The notes under the pieces: model-generated
Told to the model about the DNA's origin: nothing
Database searches by the model: none
The model's input: only the letters and a program-made list of their open reading frames with translations
Made by a program: the position numbers and the translations under genes
From: Faecalibacterium gallinarum
Lineage (GTDB): Bacteria; Bacillota; Clostridia; Oscillospirales; Ruminococcaceae
NCBI RefSeq assembly: GCF_022180365.1
Contig: NZ_BQKV01000018.1
Span: 52,045 to 116,044 of the forward strand
Direction: 5' to 3'
DNA length: 64,000 nucleotides
Shown here: one piece after another, positions 52,733 to 61,558 of the stretch
Layout of the letters: each line of letters begins with the position of its first letter
Numbering within the stretch: the stretch's first letter is position 1

Positions 52733-52781
52733 CAAAAACAATTCGCCCCGCCCCGGCAGATGGATTTTCCGGGACAGGGCG
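52733..52781 (-). terminator. Terminator after tspO
   Basis: Minus strand CGCCCTGTCCCGG pairs with CCGGGGCGGGGCG and is followed by AATTGTTTTTG. Confidence 0.7.
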
Positions 52782-52794
52782 AGGACGGGCGGGG

Positions 52795-53268
52795 TCAATT
52801 CAGCAGCCAGACCCCCAAATTCAGATAGGCCGCAAAGGTGACCCAGGCCAGGTAGGGCAGCTGGAGAAAGGCGGCGGTTTTTTCGATCTCCCGGAAGGAG
52901 CCGATCATCCAGAGGATGACCCCCCAGAGGGCCCCCAGCCAGAGCAGCGCCAGCCCGAACTGCTGGAAATTGAAAAAGAGGATGCTCCAGAAAAAGTTCA
53001 TGGCCAGCTGAAGCCCAAAGATCCAGAGGCTGCGGGACCGGTCCCGGGCGCCGGGGGCCAGGGCGATCCGAGCCGCGCTGATCCCCATCAGGGCATAGAG
53101 CAGCCCCCAGACCACCGGGAACACCCAGGCAGGCGGCGAAAGGGGCGGCTGCACAATGCGCTCGGTGTAGATGCCGACGCTGTCCCGGGTGAGCCAGCCG
53201 GCCGCGCCGCCCACCCCCTCGGCCAGGAGAATCCAAAATAGATAGGTCGCGATTCGGTGTTTCTTCAT
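52795..53268 (-). CDS. tspO: TspO/MBR family membrane protein
   Basis: A 157-residue protein with five membrane helices and many aromatic residues. PPLSPPAWVFPVVWGLLYALMGISA and the NFFWSILFF and LGALWGVILWM segments are typical of TspO, which binds porphyrins and other hydrophobic ligands. Its role in Firmicutes is not settled. The ATG follows GGAGGGATGGATT. An alternative start five codons upstream is possible. Confidence 0.9.
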   Translation of the reverse strand: MKKHRIATYLFWILLAEGVGGAAGWLTRDSVGIYTERIVQPPLSPPAWVFPVVWGLLYALMGISAARIALAPGARDRSRSLWIFGLQLAMNFFWSILFFNFQQFGLALLWLGALWGVILWMIGSFREIEKTAAFLQLPYLAWVTFAAYLNLGVWLLN

Positions 53269-53345
53269 AATCCATCCCTCCACAACAGGGTATGCAGAAA
53301 CGCCGGGCCTATCCACAGGAAATTTTTCCAGCCGGTGGGGGGTGC

Positions 53346-53396
53346 AAAAAACCGGGAGCGCCGCCCCCCTCTTTAAGAGGAGACAGCGCCCCCGGC
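53346..53396 (-). terminator. Terminator of the cysteine hydrolase operon
   Basis: Minus strand CCGGGGGCGCTGTCTCCTC pairs with GAGGG...GGCGCTCCCGG and is followed by TTTTTTGC. Confidence 0.75.
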
Positions 53397-53417
53397 AGTA
53401 AAATTTCGGATCAAAAG

Positions 53418-54107
53418 TTACCAGCGGTCGGCCCAGCCCTCGGCCCCGAAGGGTTCCGGCTGAAAGTCGGCGGCGTACATCTCCGCCCGGATGCTCTCGC
53501 TCAGGTCGGAGACGGTGTTCTCGTCGTAGGACTCGAACTCGGCCCCGGTGAGGATCAGCGCGCCCATCCGCTCCATGTCCTCCAGGTTGACCCGCTGGAT
53601 CTCCTCGGTCTGGGAGGAGCAGCAGTCCGACAGGACCACCACATTGTATTCCAGGGCGTTGGCGTCGTAGGCCGTGGTCCGCACACAGTTGGGGGTGGTG
53701 GTGCCGGTGAGGATCACCGTCCGCACCCCCAGCCGCCGGAGAATCAGGTCCAGCTCGGTGTGGAAAAAGGCGCTCCACCGGGGTTTGATGATGCTGTAAT
53801 CCCCCGGCAGCGGGCGCAGGCCCTCGGGGGCCTGGGCGCTGTTAAAGCCGTCCGACGAGGGGCCCATGGCCCGGCCGCCGGCCTTCCAGCCGCCGTAGCG
53901 GGTCAGCTCCACGTCGCTGCCGTCGGTGCGGTAGATCCGCTTGACGAAAAACACGGGAATTCCCTTCTCCCGGGCCGTTTCCACCGCCCGGCAGCAGGCC
54001 GGGACGGTGGCCGCAGCGCCCCGGATGCAATGGGCACTGCGGGGGTCAATGAAGCCGTTCTCCATATCAATCACCAGCAGCGCCGAACGCGTCTTGTTTT
54101 CTTTCAT
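53418..54107 (-). CDS. Isochorismatase-family cysteine hydrolase
   Basis: A 229-residue hydrolase. The catalytic triad is visible: Asp14 in ALLVIDMENGF, Lys in IIKPRWSAFFHTELD, and Cys in GTTTPNCVRTTAYDA, with the cis-peptide region before it. Relatives hydrolyse amides such as nicotinamide, N-carbamoylsarcosine or biuret; the substrate is unknown. GAGAGAGGAATCGAGAGA precedes the ATG. Probably cotranscribed with the DUF2500 gene 35 bp upstream. Confidence 0.9.
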   Translation of the reverse strand: MKENKTRSALLVIDMENGFIDPRSAHCIRGAAATVPACCRAVETAREKGIPVFFVKRIYRTDGSDVELTRYGGWKAGGRAMGPSSDGFNSAQAPEGLRPLPGDYSIIKPRWSAFFHTELDLILRRLGVRTVILTGTTTPNCVRTTAYDANALEYNVVVLSDCCSSQTEEIQRVNLEDMERMGALILTGAEFESYDENTVSDLSESIRAEMYAADFQPEPFGAEGWADRW

Positions 54108-54142
54108 TCTCTCGATTCCTCTCTCTCAAACTCGAATCCGCT

Positions 54143-54499
54143 TTAAAGCCGCTCAAAGCCCAGGTACCGGGTGCCCTGGAAGGTCAGCCGGCCCCGGTCC
54201 CCCTCGGCCAGCATCCCATACTCCGACCCCGGGACATACAGCTCCATCCGGTCGCCGCTCTCCACCTGAAAAGTCACATAGTGGCTGGTGGAGGTGTGCA
54301 TCGCCGTGTTGTCGGCGCTGTGATGGTGGTGGACCTCCTGCCGTTTGCCGGTGATGATGGCCTCCACCGTCAGCCGGGGGGAGTGATTGTTCTTGTTCCA
54401 GGTGGAAATCCCCTGGACGATCCGAAACACGATCAGCCCGAACACCAGGCAGAACACCAGGGTGAACATCAGATCAAAGCCGCCAAAGTAAAAACCCAT
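54143..54499 (-). CDS. DUF2500 family membrane protein
   Basis: A 118-residue protein with one N-terminal helix (about 8-31), then WNKNNHSPRLTVEAIITGKR, a His/Thr-rich loop, HYVTFQVESGDRMELYVPGSEYGMLAEGDRGRLTFQGTRYLGF, which is the DUF2500 pattern. Function unknown. AAAGGATAAAGCAGT precedes the ATG. It follows dnaK by 32 bp. Confidence 0.88.
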   Translation of the reverse strand: MGFYFGGFDLMFTLVFCLVFGLIVFRIVQGISTWNKNNHSPRLTVEAIITGKRQEVHHHHSADNTAMHTSTSHYVTFQVESGDRMELYVPGSEYGMLAEGDRGRLTFQGTRYLGFERL

Positions 54500-54531
54500 A
54501 CTGCTTTATCCTTTCTGAACCGGGCGCCCCT

Positions 54532-56349
54532 TTAGACCGTGGGGTCCTGGGGGTCCTGCTGGCCGCCCTCGCTGTAATAGAGGGTCATCAGGTGGGCGGC
54601 GCTGGCCTCCAGTTTCTCCTTGGCCTGGCGGAGGGCGGTTTCTTCCATGTCGTTCATCCGCTCCGGCTTATCCTTCCGCAGGCAGCGGCGCAGGTTGGCC
54701 AGATCGGTCTTGACCGCGTTTTTCTCGTCCTTTTCCAGTTCCTTTTTGGTTTTGTTCAGGGCTTCTTCCACCTTAAAGGCCAGAATCTCGGCGTGGTTGT
54801 GGAGCTCCAGCCGCTGTTTGCGGCGGGCGTCCTCGGCCTCGTAGGCCGCCGCATCCGCCATGGCCTGCTGAATTTCCCGCTCCGACAGGTTGGTGCTGCC
54901 GGTGATGGTGATGTTCTGCTCCCGGCCGGTGCCCAGGTCCTTGGCGGAGACTTTGACCACACCGTTTACGTCGATGTCAAAGGTCACCTCGATCTGGGGG
55001 CGGGAGGAAAAGCCGCTGCGGATGCCGTTGAGCTTGAATTTGCCCAGGGACTTATTGTCCCGGGCGAAATGCCGCTCGCCCTGGAGGACGTTGATCTCCA
55101 CCGAGGTCTGCATGGGCCGGGCGGTGGTGAAAATCTGGCTCTTCCGGGTGGGGATCATGCTGTTCCGGGTGATCAGGGGGGTGGCCACCCCGCCCAAAGT
55201 CTCAATGGAGAGGGTCAGGGGGGTGACGTCCATCAGGACCAGGCCCTGGGCCGCCGCGCCGGTGGCGCCGGCCAGCTTGCCGCCGCCCTGCAACAGCCCG
55301 CCCTGGATGGCCGCGCCCATGGCGACGCACTCGTCGGGGTTGAGGGCGTGGCTGGGCTCTTTGCCCAGAATCTCCCGCACCTGGCGGGCCACGGCGGGCA
55401 TCCGGGTGCTGCCGCCCACCAGCAGCACCTTGCCCAGCTCGCCGGCCGAGATCCCCGCGTCCCGCAGGGCGTTGTTCACCGGGTCGATGGTGCGGGCCAA
55501 AAGGTCCCCGGTCATCATCTCGAACTGGGCCCGGGTCAGGGTTACATCCATGTGATGGGGGCCGTCCTTGCCCACCGCGATAAAGGGCAGGTTGATCTGG
55601 GCCGTGGGCGAGGAGGAAAGCTCTTTCTTGGCTTTTTCAGCCTCCTCTTTCAGCCGGCCCATGGCGGCGGGGTCCCGGGTGAGGTCAATCCGGTCGGTCT
55701 TTTTGAATTCATGGACCAGGTGGTCCACAATCCGCTGGTCGAAATCGTCGCCGCCCAGCCGGGTGTCGCCGCCGGTGGCCAGCACCGTAAAGGTGCCGTC
55801 CTCGATCTCGATGATGGAGACGTCAAAGGTGCCGCCCCCCAGGTCGTAGACCAGGATCTTCTGGGGCGCCTCGTTGTCCAGGCCGTAGGCCACCGCCGCG
55901 GCGGTGGGCTCGTTGATGATCCGCAGCACGTCCAGCCCCGCGATCCGGCCCGCATCCTGGGTGGCCTTGCGCTGGCTGTCGTCGAAGTAGGCGGGCACCG
56001 TGATGACGGCCTCGGTGACCTTCTCCCCCAGGTAGCTCTCGGCATCCCGGCGGAGTTTGGTGAGGATCATGGCGCTGATCTCCTGGGCGGTCAGCTCTTT
56101 GCCGTCGATCCGCACCCGGTAGTCGGTGCCCATCTCCCGCTTGATGCTGGTCACCGTCCGCCCCGCGTTGGTGGCCAGCTGGCGCTTGGCCGCGCCGCCC
56201 ACCAGCCGCTCGCCGTCCTTGGTAAAGGCCACCACGCTGGGGGTGGTGCGCTCCCCTTCGGCGTTGGCGATGACCACCGGCTTGCCGCCCTCAACCACGG
56301 CCACACAGGAGTTGGTGGTGCCGAGATCGATTCCGATCACTTTGCTCAT
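54532..56349 (-). CDS. dnaK: Hsp70 chaperone DnaK
   Basis: A 605-residue Hsp70. [22 protein letters not shown] starts the ATPase domain, with [19 protein letters not shown] and [16 protein letters not shown] in the nucleotide-binding site; the substrate domain begins about 375 with [16 protein letters not shown], and a helical lid follows. It lacks the long glycine-rich tail of many DnaKs. It is not in a hrcA-grpE-dnaJ cluster, and no CIRCE element was seen upstream. An SseB/Sel1 protein gene precedes it by 84 bp, so this may be a second, specialised DnaK. Confidence 0.95.
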   Translation of the reverse strand: MSKVIGIDLGTTNSCVAVVEGGKPVVIANAEGERTTPSVVAFTKDGERLVGGAAKRQLATNAGRTVTSIKREMGTDYRVRIDGKELTAQEISAMILTKLRRDAESYLGEKVTEAVITVPAYFDDSQRKATQDAGRIAGLDVLRIINEPTAAAVAYGLDNEAPQKILVYDLGGGTFDVSIIEIEDGTFTVLATGGDTRLGGDDFDQRIVDHLVHEFKKTDRIDLTRDPAAMGRLKEEAEKAKKELSSSPTAQINLPFIAVGKDGPHHMDVTLTRAQFEMMTGDLLARTIDPVNNALRDAGISAGELGKVLLVGGSTRMPAVARQVREILGKEPSHALNPDECVAMGAAIQGGLLQGGGKLAGATGAAAQGLVLMDVTPLTLSIETLGGVATPLITRNSMIPTRKSQIFTTARPMQTSVEINVLQGERHFARDNKSLGKFKLNGIRSGFSSRPQIEVTFDIDVNGVVKVSAKDLGTGREQNITITGSTNLSEREIQQAMADAAAYEAEDARRKQRLELHNHAEILAFKVEEALNKTKKELEKDEKNAVKTDLANLRRCLRKDKPERMNDMEETALRQAKEKLEASAAHLMTLYYSEGGQQDPQDPTV

Positions 56350-56433
56350 GTTCTTTCCCTCTCCATTTCTGAACGCCGCCCGGGGCGGCAGATTTTGCTC
56401 GCTAATATACTACCGTTTGGATATGGCAAAACC

Positions 56434-57543
56434 TTAGCCCATTTGTGAAGGTTCTGTGTTATACGCGGCTTTGGGCTGGGGGCGGGCCAAAAGCTCGGCC
56501 GCCAAAGCGTCCGCCTGGGCCAGCAGCGGCCCCGCCGCCGGGTCCCCGTTCCGCTGGCGCACCCCAAAGCCCCGCTTGGCCTCGGCGGCCAGCAGCAGCG
56601 CCTCCCGCGCCGAGGTGTAGCGGGTCTCGTACTGGGCCAGCCGCAGGCAGAGCAGGGGCTGATAGTCGATGTCCGGCTGATCCGCCGCCAGCTCCTGGGC
56701 CCGGCGGTAGTAAAGCAGCGCCCGGCCGGGGTCGCCGGGGCAGCTCTCGGCCGAGCGGTCCCCCAGGGCCACGACGGCCAGGATGTCCCCCACATCGGCG
56801 GCCTTCTGCCACAGGCGCATGGCCTCGGGCAGGCTCTTTTTCACCCCCTGGCCGTTGTAAGTACACTCCGCCAGAAGCCGGGCGCCCGCAGGGCAACCCA
56901 GCTCCGAGGACGCCTGGTAACACGCGGCGGCCGCCGCCCAGTCCCCTTTTTGGGCGGCTTCCAGCCCCTTCTGGGCCTCGGCCTCCCCGGGTTCCGGTTC
57001 GGTGGGCTCGGCCCGCAGAAGCCCCCGCAGCAATGCTTTATCTAAGGTAGCCGAGCGGCCCCAGGGGTTGATCACCACCCCGTCCAGCCGGTCGCTGCCC
57101 AGCACCATCTCCATGGCGTCCAGCATCCGGCGCTGAATCACCGGGCGGCCCGCGGTGCTCTGGCTCTCGGTCAGCGCGCCGCTATATGTAAACAAGGGCA
57201 AAAAGTTTTTGCCCTTTTCGGTGCGGAGCACCCAGTGCCGCAGGGTCCCCGCCCGCTGGGCCGGGATGGGGTGCTCGCCCCAGGGGGCGGCCGAATCGTG
57301 CACCCCGGGGGCCAGTTCCAGCGGGATCAGCACGTCGGTCTCGATTTGCAGCGCATAGTTCAGCGCGCTCATCAGGCTCCAAAACCGCTCCATGCTCTCC
57401 TCCGGCCCCGCTGCGTAGAGCCGCTCCACCGCCTGCTCCACCACCGGGCAACCCGTGGTGGTCGGCCCATACACCGGCGCGGCCGCCTCGTTCTGCCGCG
57501 CGCCCACCGGCCGGAACCGTATACGCCCTGCCCTTCTCACCAT
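56434..57543 (-). CDS. SseB-domain and Sel1-repeat protein
   Basis: A 369-residue soluble protein. Residues 35-175 resemble the SseB N-terminal domain (LIPLELAPGVHD, FLPLFTYSGALTESQSTAG, GVVINPWGRSATLDKALLRGLL). Residues 195-340 are Sel1-like alpha repeats (LEAAQKGDWAAAAACYQASSELGCPAGARLLAECTYNGQGV; AMRLWQKAADVGDILAVVALGD). Probably a protein-interaction module; its steady position before dnaK here suggests a link to the chaperone (inference). CAGGAGGCAGAT precedes the ATG. Confidence 0.8.
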   Translation of the reverse strand: MVRRAGRIRFRPVGARQNEAAAPVYGPTTTGCPVVEQAVERLYAAGPEESMERFWSLMSALNYALQIETDVLIPLELAPGVHDSAAPWGEHPIPAQRAGTLRHWVLRTEKGKNFLPLFTYSGALTESQSTAGRPVIQRRMLDAMEMVLGSDRLDGVVINPWGRSATLDKALLRGLLRAEPTEPEPGEAEAQKGLEAAQKGDWAAAAACYQASSELGCPAGARLLAECTYNGQGVKKSLPEAMRLWQKAADVGDILAVVALGDRSAESCPGDPGRALLYYRRAQELAADQPDIDYQPLLCLRLAQYETRYTSAREALLLAAEAKRGFGVRQRNGDPAAGPLLAQADALAAELLARPQPKAAYNTEPSQMG

Positions 57544-57583
57544 ATCTGCCTCCTGAAAGTTCCAGTTTTCTCCTGTTAGGGGT

Positions 57584-57612
57584 AGTATAGCAGGAAACCC
57601 CGTTTTTCACAA
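57584..57612 (-). promoter_or_regulatory. Sigma-A promoter of the SseB/Sel1-dnaK transcript
   Basis: Minus strand TTGTGA, 17 nt, TATACT with TGC before the -10. Confidence 0.72.
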
Positions 57613-57675
57613 TCTTTTTCCTTGGGGCAAAGGCGCCCCCGCCCCAAAAGGCCGGTTTTGCGCCCCGCCGGAAGG

Positions 57676-57705
57676 CTGGCATTTCGGCGTATTTTGCGTT
57701 ATACT
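57676..57705 (+). promoter_or_regulatory. Promoter of the heterodimeric ABC exporter operon
   Basis: CTGGCA, 18 nt, TATACT, about 36 bp before the start codon. Confidence 0.55.
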
Positions 57706-57741
57706 AAAGAGCGAGTCTGAGAAGAAAGGAGTCCTGTTGTT

Positions 57742-59478
57742 TTGAAAAAAATGCTCTCTTATTTGAGCGGATACAGGAAAGAAAGCGTCATTGCCCCACT
57801 GTTCAAGATGTTGGAGGCCACCTTCGACCTCTTTGTGCCTCTGGTGATGGCGGACATCGTCAACGTCGGCATTGCGGCCGGGGATATCCGCTATATCCTG
57901 GTCCGGTGCGGCCTGCTGCTGGTGCTGGCGGCCATCGGCCTGACCTGCAGCCTGACCGCCCAGTATTTTTCCGCCAAGGCGGCGGTGGGCTATTCCACCG
58001 CCCTGCGCCACGCCCTCTATGAGCACATCCAGAAGCTGGGCTTCTCGGAGATGGACACTCTGGGCACCAGCACCCTCATCACCCGGATGACCAGTGACCT
58101 GAACCAGGTGCAGAGCGGTTTGAACCTCTTCCTCCGTCTGTTCCTGCGCAGCCCCTTTGTGATCCTGGGCGCCATGGTTCTGGCTTTCACCGTGAACTCC
58201 AAGGCCGCCTGGATCTTTGTGGTGGCCATCCCCCTGCTCTCGGTGGTGGTGTTCGGCGTCATGGTCATCACCCGGCCCCTCTACCGGACGGTGCAGGCCC
58301 GGCTGGACCGGGTGCTGGGCCTGACCCGGGAAAACCTGACCGGCGTGCGGGTGGTCCGGGCCTTCGGCAAGGAGGAGAGCGAAGTCCAGCGGTTTGAGGA
58401 GGCCAACGGCCTGCTCACCAGCTTGCAGCTCCACGTGGGCCACCGCTCCGCCCTCATGAACCCCATGACCTATGTCATCGTCAACCTGGCCATCATTGCC
58501 CTGCTCTATGTGGGCGCCATCCAGATCAACGTGGGCGGAATGGAGTCCGGCGACGTGATCGCCCTGGTGAACTACATGACCCAGATCCTGGTGGAGCTGG
58601 TGAAGCTAGCCGACCTGATCGTCCAGGTGAGCAAGGCCCTGGCCTGCGCCAGCCGGGTGCAGGCGGTGCTGGACACCCAGCCCAGCATGACCTTCCCCGA
58701 GAAGCGGACCCGCCAGACCCCCGACGACAAGGCCCAGGACGCCGTCCGGTTCGACCGGGTGGCCCTGACCTATGCGGGGGCCGGCGCACCCAGCCTGTAC
58801 AACATCAGCTTTACCGCCAAGCGGGGCCAGACCATCGGCGTCATCGGCGGCACCGGCAGCGGCAAATCCAGCCTGGTGAACCTGATCCCCCGCTTTTACG
58901 ACGCCACCGAGGGCTGTGTGGAGATCTTCGGCCTGCCGGTGGATTCTTACCCCCGAGCCGAGCTGCGGGGGGCCGTCAGCGTGGTGATGCAGCGGGCCCA
59001 GCTGTTCAGCGGCACCATCCGCTCGAACCTCCTCTGGGCCCGCCGGGACGCCACCGACGCCGAGCTCTGGGAGGCCCTGGAGACCGCCCAGGCCGCTGAG
59101 TTTGTCCGCTCCAAACCCCTGGGGCTGGACGAGCCGGTGGAGCAGGGCGGCCGCAACCTCTCGGGCGGCCAGAAACAGCGTCTGACCATCGCCCGGGCCC
59201 TGGTGGGCAAACCCAAGATCCTGATCCTGGACGACAGCGCCAGCGCCCTGGATTTCGCCACCGACGCGGCCCTGCGGAAAGCTCTGGCCGCCCTGCCCGG
59301 GGACATGACCGTCTTTATCGTCAGCCAGCGGGCCGCCAGCCTCCAGCACGCCGACCAGATTCTGGTGCTGGACGACGGCCATCTGGTGGGGGTGGGCACC
59401 CACAGCTACCTGCTGGAGCAGTGCCCCGTCTACCGCGAAATCTATGAGAGCCAGTTCAAGAAAGGAGGCGCACAGTAA
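57742..59478 (+). CDS. ABC exporter half-transporter with degenerate ATPase site
   Basis: A 578-residue fused membrane and ATPase protein. Six helices fill about residues 15-300. The ATPase domain has Walker A GGTGSGKSS, signature NLSGGQKQRLTIARAL and Walker B ILILDDSAS, where the catalytic Glu is Asp; the H-loop reads VSQRAAS with Gln in place of His. This points to the degenerate partner of a heterodimeric exporter. The start is TTG with AAAGGAG ten bases upstream. It overlaps the next gene by 1 bp (TAATG). Substrate unknown, likely drugs or lipids. Confidence 0.93.
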   Translation: MKKMLSYLSGYRKESVIAPLFKMLEATFDLFVPLVMADIVNVGIAAGDIRYILVRCGLLLVLAAIGLTCSLTAQYFSAKAAVGYSTALRHALYEHIQKLGFSEMDTLGTSTLITRMTSDLNQVQSGLNLFLRLFLRSPFVILGAMVLAFTVNSKAAWIFVVAIPLLSVVVFGVMVITRPLYRTVQARLDRVLGLTRENLTGVRVVRAFGKEESEVQRFEEANGLLTSLQLHVGHRSALMNPMTYVIVNLAIIALLYVGAIQINVGGMESGDVIALVNYMTQILVELVKLADLIVQVSKALACASRVQAVLDTQPSMTFPEKRTRQTPDDKAQDAVRFDRVALTYAGAGAPSLYNISFTAKRGQTIGVIGGTGSGKSSLVNLIPRFYDATEGCVEIFGLPVDSYPRAELRGAVSVVMQRAQLFSGTIRSNLLWARRDATDAELWEALETAQAAEFVRSKPLGLDEPVEQGGRNLSGGQKQRLTIARALVGKPKILILDDSASALDFATDAALRKALAALPGDMTVFIVSQRAASLQHADQILVLDDGHLVGVGTHSYLLEQCPVYREIYESQFKKGGAQ

Positions 59479-61274
59479 TGGCCGCAAGCGCAAAAAAGAA
59501 AAGCAGCCTGACCCCTGCGCAAAGCAAGGCCACTCTGCGCCGTGTGCTCCGCCACATCCGGCCCTATGCCCCCTTTGTGGCGTGCAGCCTTCTGGTGGCG
59601 GCCGGCAGCGTGGCCGCCCAGCTGTATATCCCCATCCTCTGCGGCGACGCCATCGACTTGATGCTCGGCCCCGGGGCGGTGGATCTGCCCGGGGTGCTGG
59701 GCATCGTCCGCAGCATTGTGATCGTGGCTGCGCTGGCCGCGTTCGCCCAGTGGTGTCTGAGCGTCTGCAACAACCGGATCACCTTCTCGGTCTCCCGGGA
59801 TCTGCGGAACGCCTCCATCCACAAATTGCAGCGCCTGCCCCTGTCCTATCTGGACAGCCACCCCTCCGGCGACATCGTCAGCCGGATGATCGCCGACGTG
59901 GACACCTTCGCCGACGGCCTTTTGATGGGCTTCACCCAGCTGTTCACCGGCGTATTGACCATCTTCGGCACCCTGCTCTTCATGCTGCGGGAGAATGTGC
60001 CCATCACTTTGGTGGTGGTCTGCATCACCCCCCTGAGCTTTGTGGTGGCCAGCTTTATCGCCAAGCGGAGCTACGGCTACTTCCAGCGGCAGAGCAGCGT
60101 CCGGGGCGAGCAGACCGCCCTGGTCAACGAGATGATCGAGGGCCAGAAGGTGGTCCAGGCTTTCGGCTACGAGGACGAGAGCCTGAACGCCTTTGACGAG
60201 GTGAACGGCCGGCTCCAAAATGTGAGCCTGAAGGCCATCTTCTTCTCCAGCCTGACCAACCCCGCCACCCGCTTCGTCAACAACCTGGTCTACGCTGGGG
60301 TGGGCCTGGTGGGCGCCCTCTACGCCGTGGCGGGCGGGCTGACCATCGGCCAGCTGAGCATCTTTTTGAGCTACGCCAACCAGTACACCAAGCCCTTCAA
60401 CGAGATTTCGGGCGTTGTGACCGAGCTGCAGAACGCTCTGGCCTGCGCCGCCCGGGTGTTCGAGCTGCTGGACGCCGAGGACCAGATCCCCGAGGCGCCG
60501 GACGCCCCCGCCCTCCAGCCGGACGGCCATGTGGTGCTGGAGGATGTGGCTTTCCGCTACCTGCCCGACCGGCCCCTGATCGAAAACTTCAACCTGGACG
60601 TGAAACCCGGCCAGCGGATCGCCATTGTGGGCCCCACCGGCTGCGGCAAGACCACCCTGATCAACCTGCTGATGCGGTTCTACGATGTGAACAGCGGTCG
60701 GATCTCGGTCTCCGGGCAGGACATCCGGGATGTGACCCGGGCCTCCCTCCGGGGCAGCTACGGCATGGTGTTGCAGGACACCTGGCTGCGGGCCGGAACG
60801 GTGCGGGAGAACATCGCCTACGGCAAGCCCGACGCCACCGAGGAAGAGATCATCGCGGCGGCCAAGGCGGCCCACGCCCACAGCTTCATCCGCCGTCTGC
60901 CCAAGGGGTATGACACCGTCATCACCGAGAACGGCGGCAACATCAGCCAGGGCCAGAAACAGCTGCTCTGCATCGCCCGCGTGATGCTCTGCCTGCCCCC
61001 CATGCTGATCCTGGACGAGGCCACCAGCTCCATCGATACCCGGACCGAGATCCGGATTCAGGCGGCTTTCGCCCGGATGATGCAGGGCCGCACCAGCTTC
61101 ATTGTGGCACACCGGCTCTCCACCATCCGGGAGGCGGACGTGATCCTGGTGATGAAGGACGGCCACATCATCGAACAGGGCAGCCACGACCAGCTGCTGG
61201 CTCAGAACGGCTTCTACGCCAAGCTCTACAACAGCCAGTTTGAAGGGGTGGACCCCGCCGGGGACCCCTCCTAA
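59478..61274 (+). CDS. ABC exporter half-transporter, catalytic partner
   Basis: A 598-residue membrane and ATPase protein. Walker A GPTGCGKTT, signature NISQGQKQLLCIARVM, Walker B LILDEATSS with a true catalytic Glu, and H-loop IVAHRLST with His, all canonical (signature SQGQ instead of SGGQ, common in this subgroup). Together with the upstream protein it forms one asymmetric exporter. GAAAGGAGGCGCACAGTA precedes the ATG. Confidence 0.94.
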   Translation: MAASAKKKSSLTPAQSKATLRRVLRHIRPYAPFVACSLLVAAGSVAAQLYIPILCGDAIDLMLGPGAVDLPGVLGIVRSIVIVAALAAFAQWCLSVCNNRITFSVSRDLRNASIHKLQRLPLSYLDSHPSGDIVSRMIADVDTFADGLLMGFTQLFTGVLTIFGTLLFMLRENVPITLVVVCITPLSFVVASFIAKRSYGYFQRQSSVRGEQTALVNEMIEGQKVVQAFGYEDESLNAFDEVNGRLQNVSLKAIFFSSLTNPATRFVNNLVYAGVGLVGALYAVAGGLTIGQLSIFLSYANQYTKPFNEISGVVTELQNALACAARVFELLDAEDQIPEAPDAPALQPDGHVVLEDVAFRYLPDRPLIENFNLDVKPGQRIAIVGPTGCGKTTLINLLMRFYDVNSGRISVSGQDIRDVTRASLRGSYGMVLQDTWLRAGTVRENIAYGKPDATEEEIIAAAKAAHAHSFIRRLPKGYDTVITENGGNISQGQKQLLCIARVMLCLPPMLILDEATSSIDTRTEIRIQAAFARMMQGRTSFIVAHRLSTIREADVILVMKDGHIIEQGSHDQLLAQNGFYAKLYNSQFEGVDPAGDPS

Positions 61275-61287
61275 TCCCTGACCGTTC

Positions 61288-61329
61288 GCGCTCCTGCGCC
61301 CTCCCGGGCGCGGGGGCGCTTTTGTTTTC
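61288..61329 (+). terminator. Terminator of the ABC exporter operon
   Basis: GCGCTCCTGCGCCC, TCCC loop, GGGCGCGGGGGCGC, then TTTTGTTTT. Confidence 0.82.
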
Positions 61330-61393
61330 ACTTTATTCACACTTTATCCATCCCAGTGCCGCAGAAAAGGGCTACACTTGGTTCGTCCGCAAA

Positions 61394-61413
61394 ATTGTAC
61401 GTTAGCGTACAAT
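61394..61413. promoter_or_regulatory. Perfect palindrome before ftsH
   Basis: ATTGTACG-TTAG-CGTACAAT, 8-bp arms, 26 bp before the ftsH start. It follows a TACACT that could be a -10 (61372), so it may be an operator or a message hairpin. The protein that binds it is unknown. Confidence 0.5.
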
Positions 61414-61438
61414 CCAAGCCGGAGGAGGAGACTGTAAT

Positions 61439-61549
61439 ATGAAAGAAGTCAAAAGTCCCAAAAAGCCTCTGATCTACTACTATGGGCTGGTGTTAGCCGT
61501 CCTGTTTCTCTTTAATTTGATTGTACCGTCGTTCCTGCTGGCGCCGTAG
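61439..61549 (+). CDS. ftsH N-terminal fragment (first membrane helix), ends at an in-frame TAG
   Basis: Thirty-six codons beginning MKEVKSPKKPLIYYYG, with a hydrophobic helix (about 12-30), preceded by GGAGGAGGAGACTGTAAT. The TAG at 61547-61549 is in frame with the rest of ftsH; the next codons read [14 protein letters not shown], the normal continuation. One base change from CAG (Gln) would explain it. Confidence 0.8.
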   Translation: MKEVKSPKKPLIYYYGLVLAVLFLFNLIVPSFLLAP

Positions 61550-61558
61550 ATCGAGTCT

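Noticed and set aside
61547..61549. Reassignment of TAG to an amino acid as the explanation of the ftsH amber codon.
   Set aside because: rlmD and the DUF951 gene end in TAG at the expected length, and prfA (RF1) is intact; other long genes show no internal TAG.
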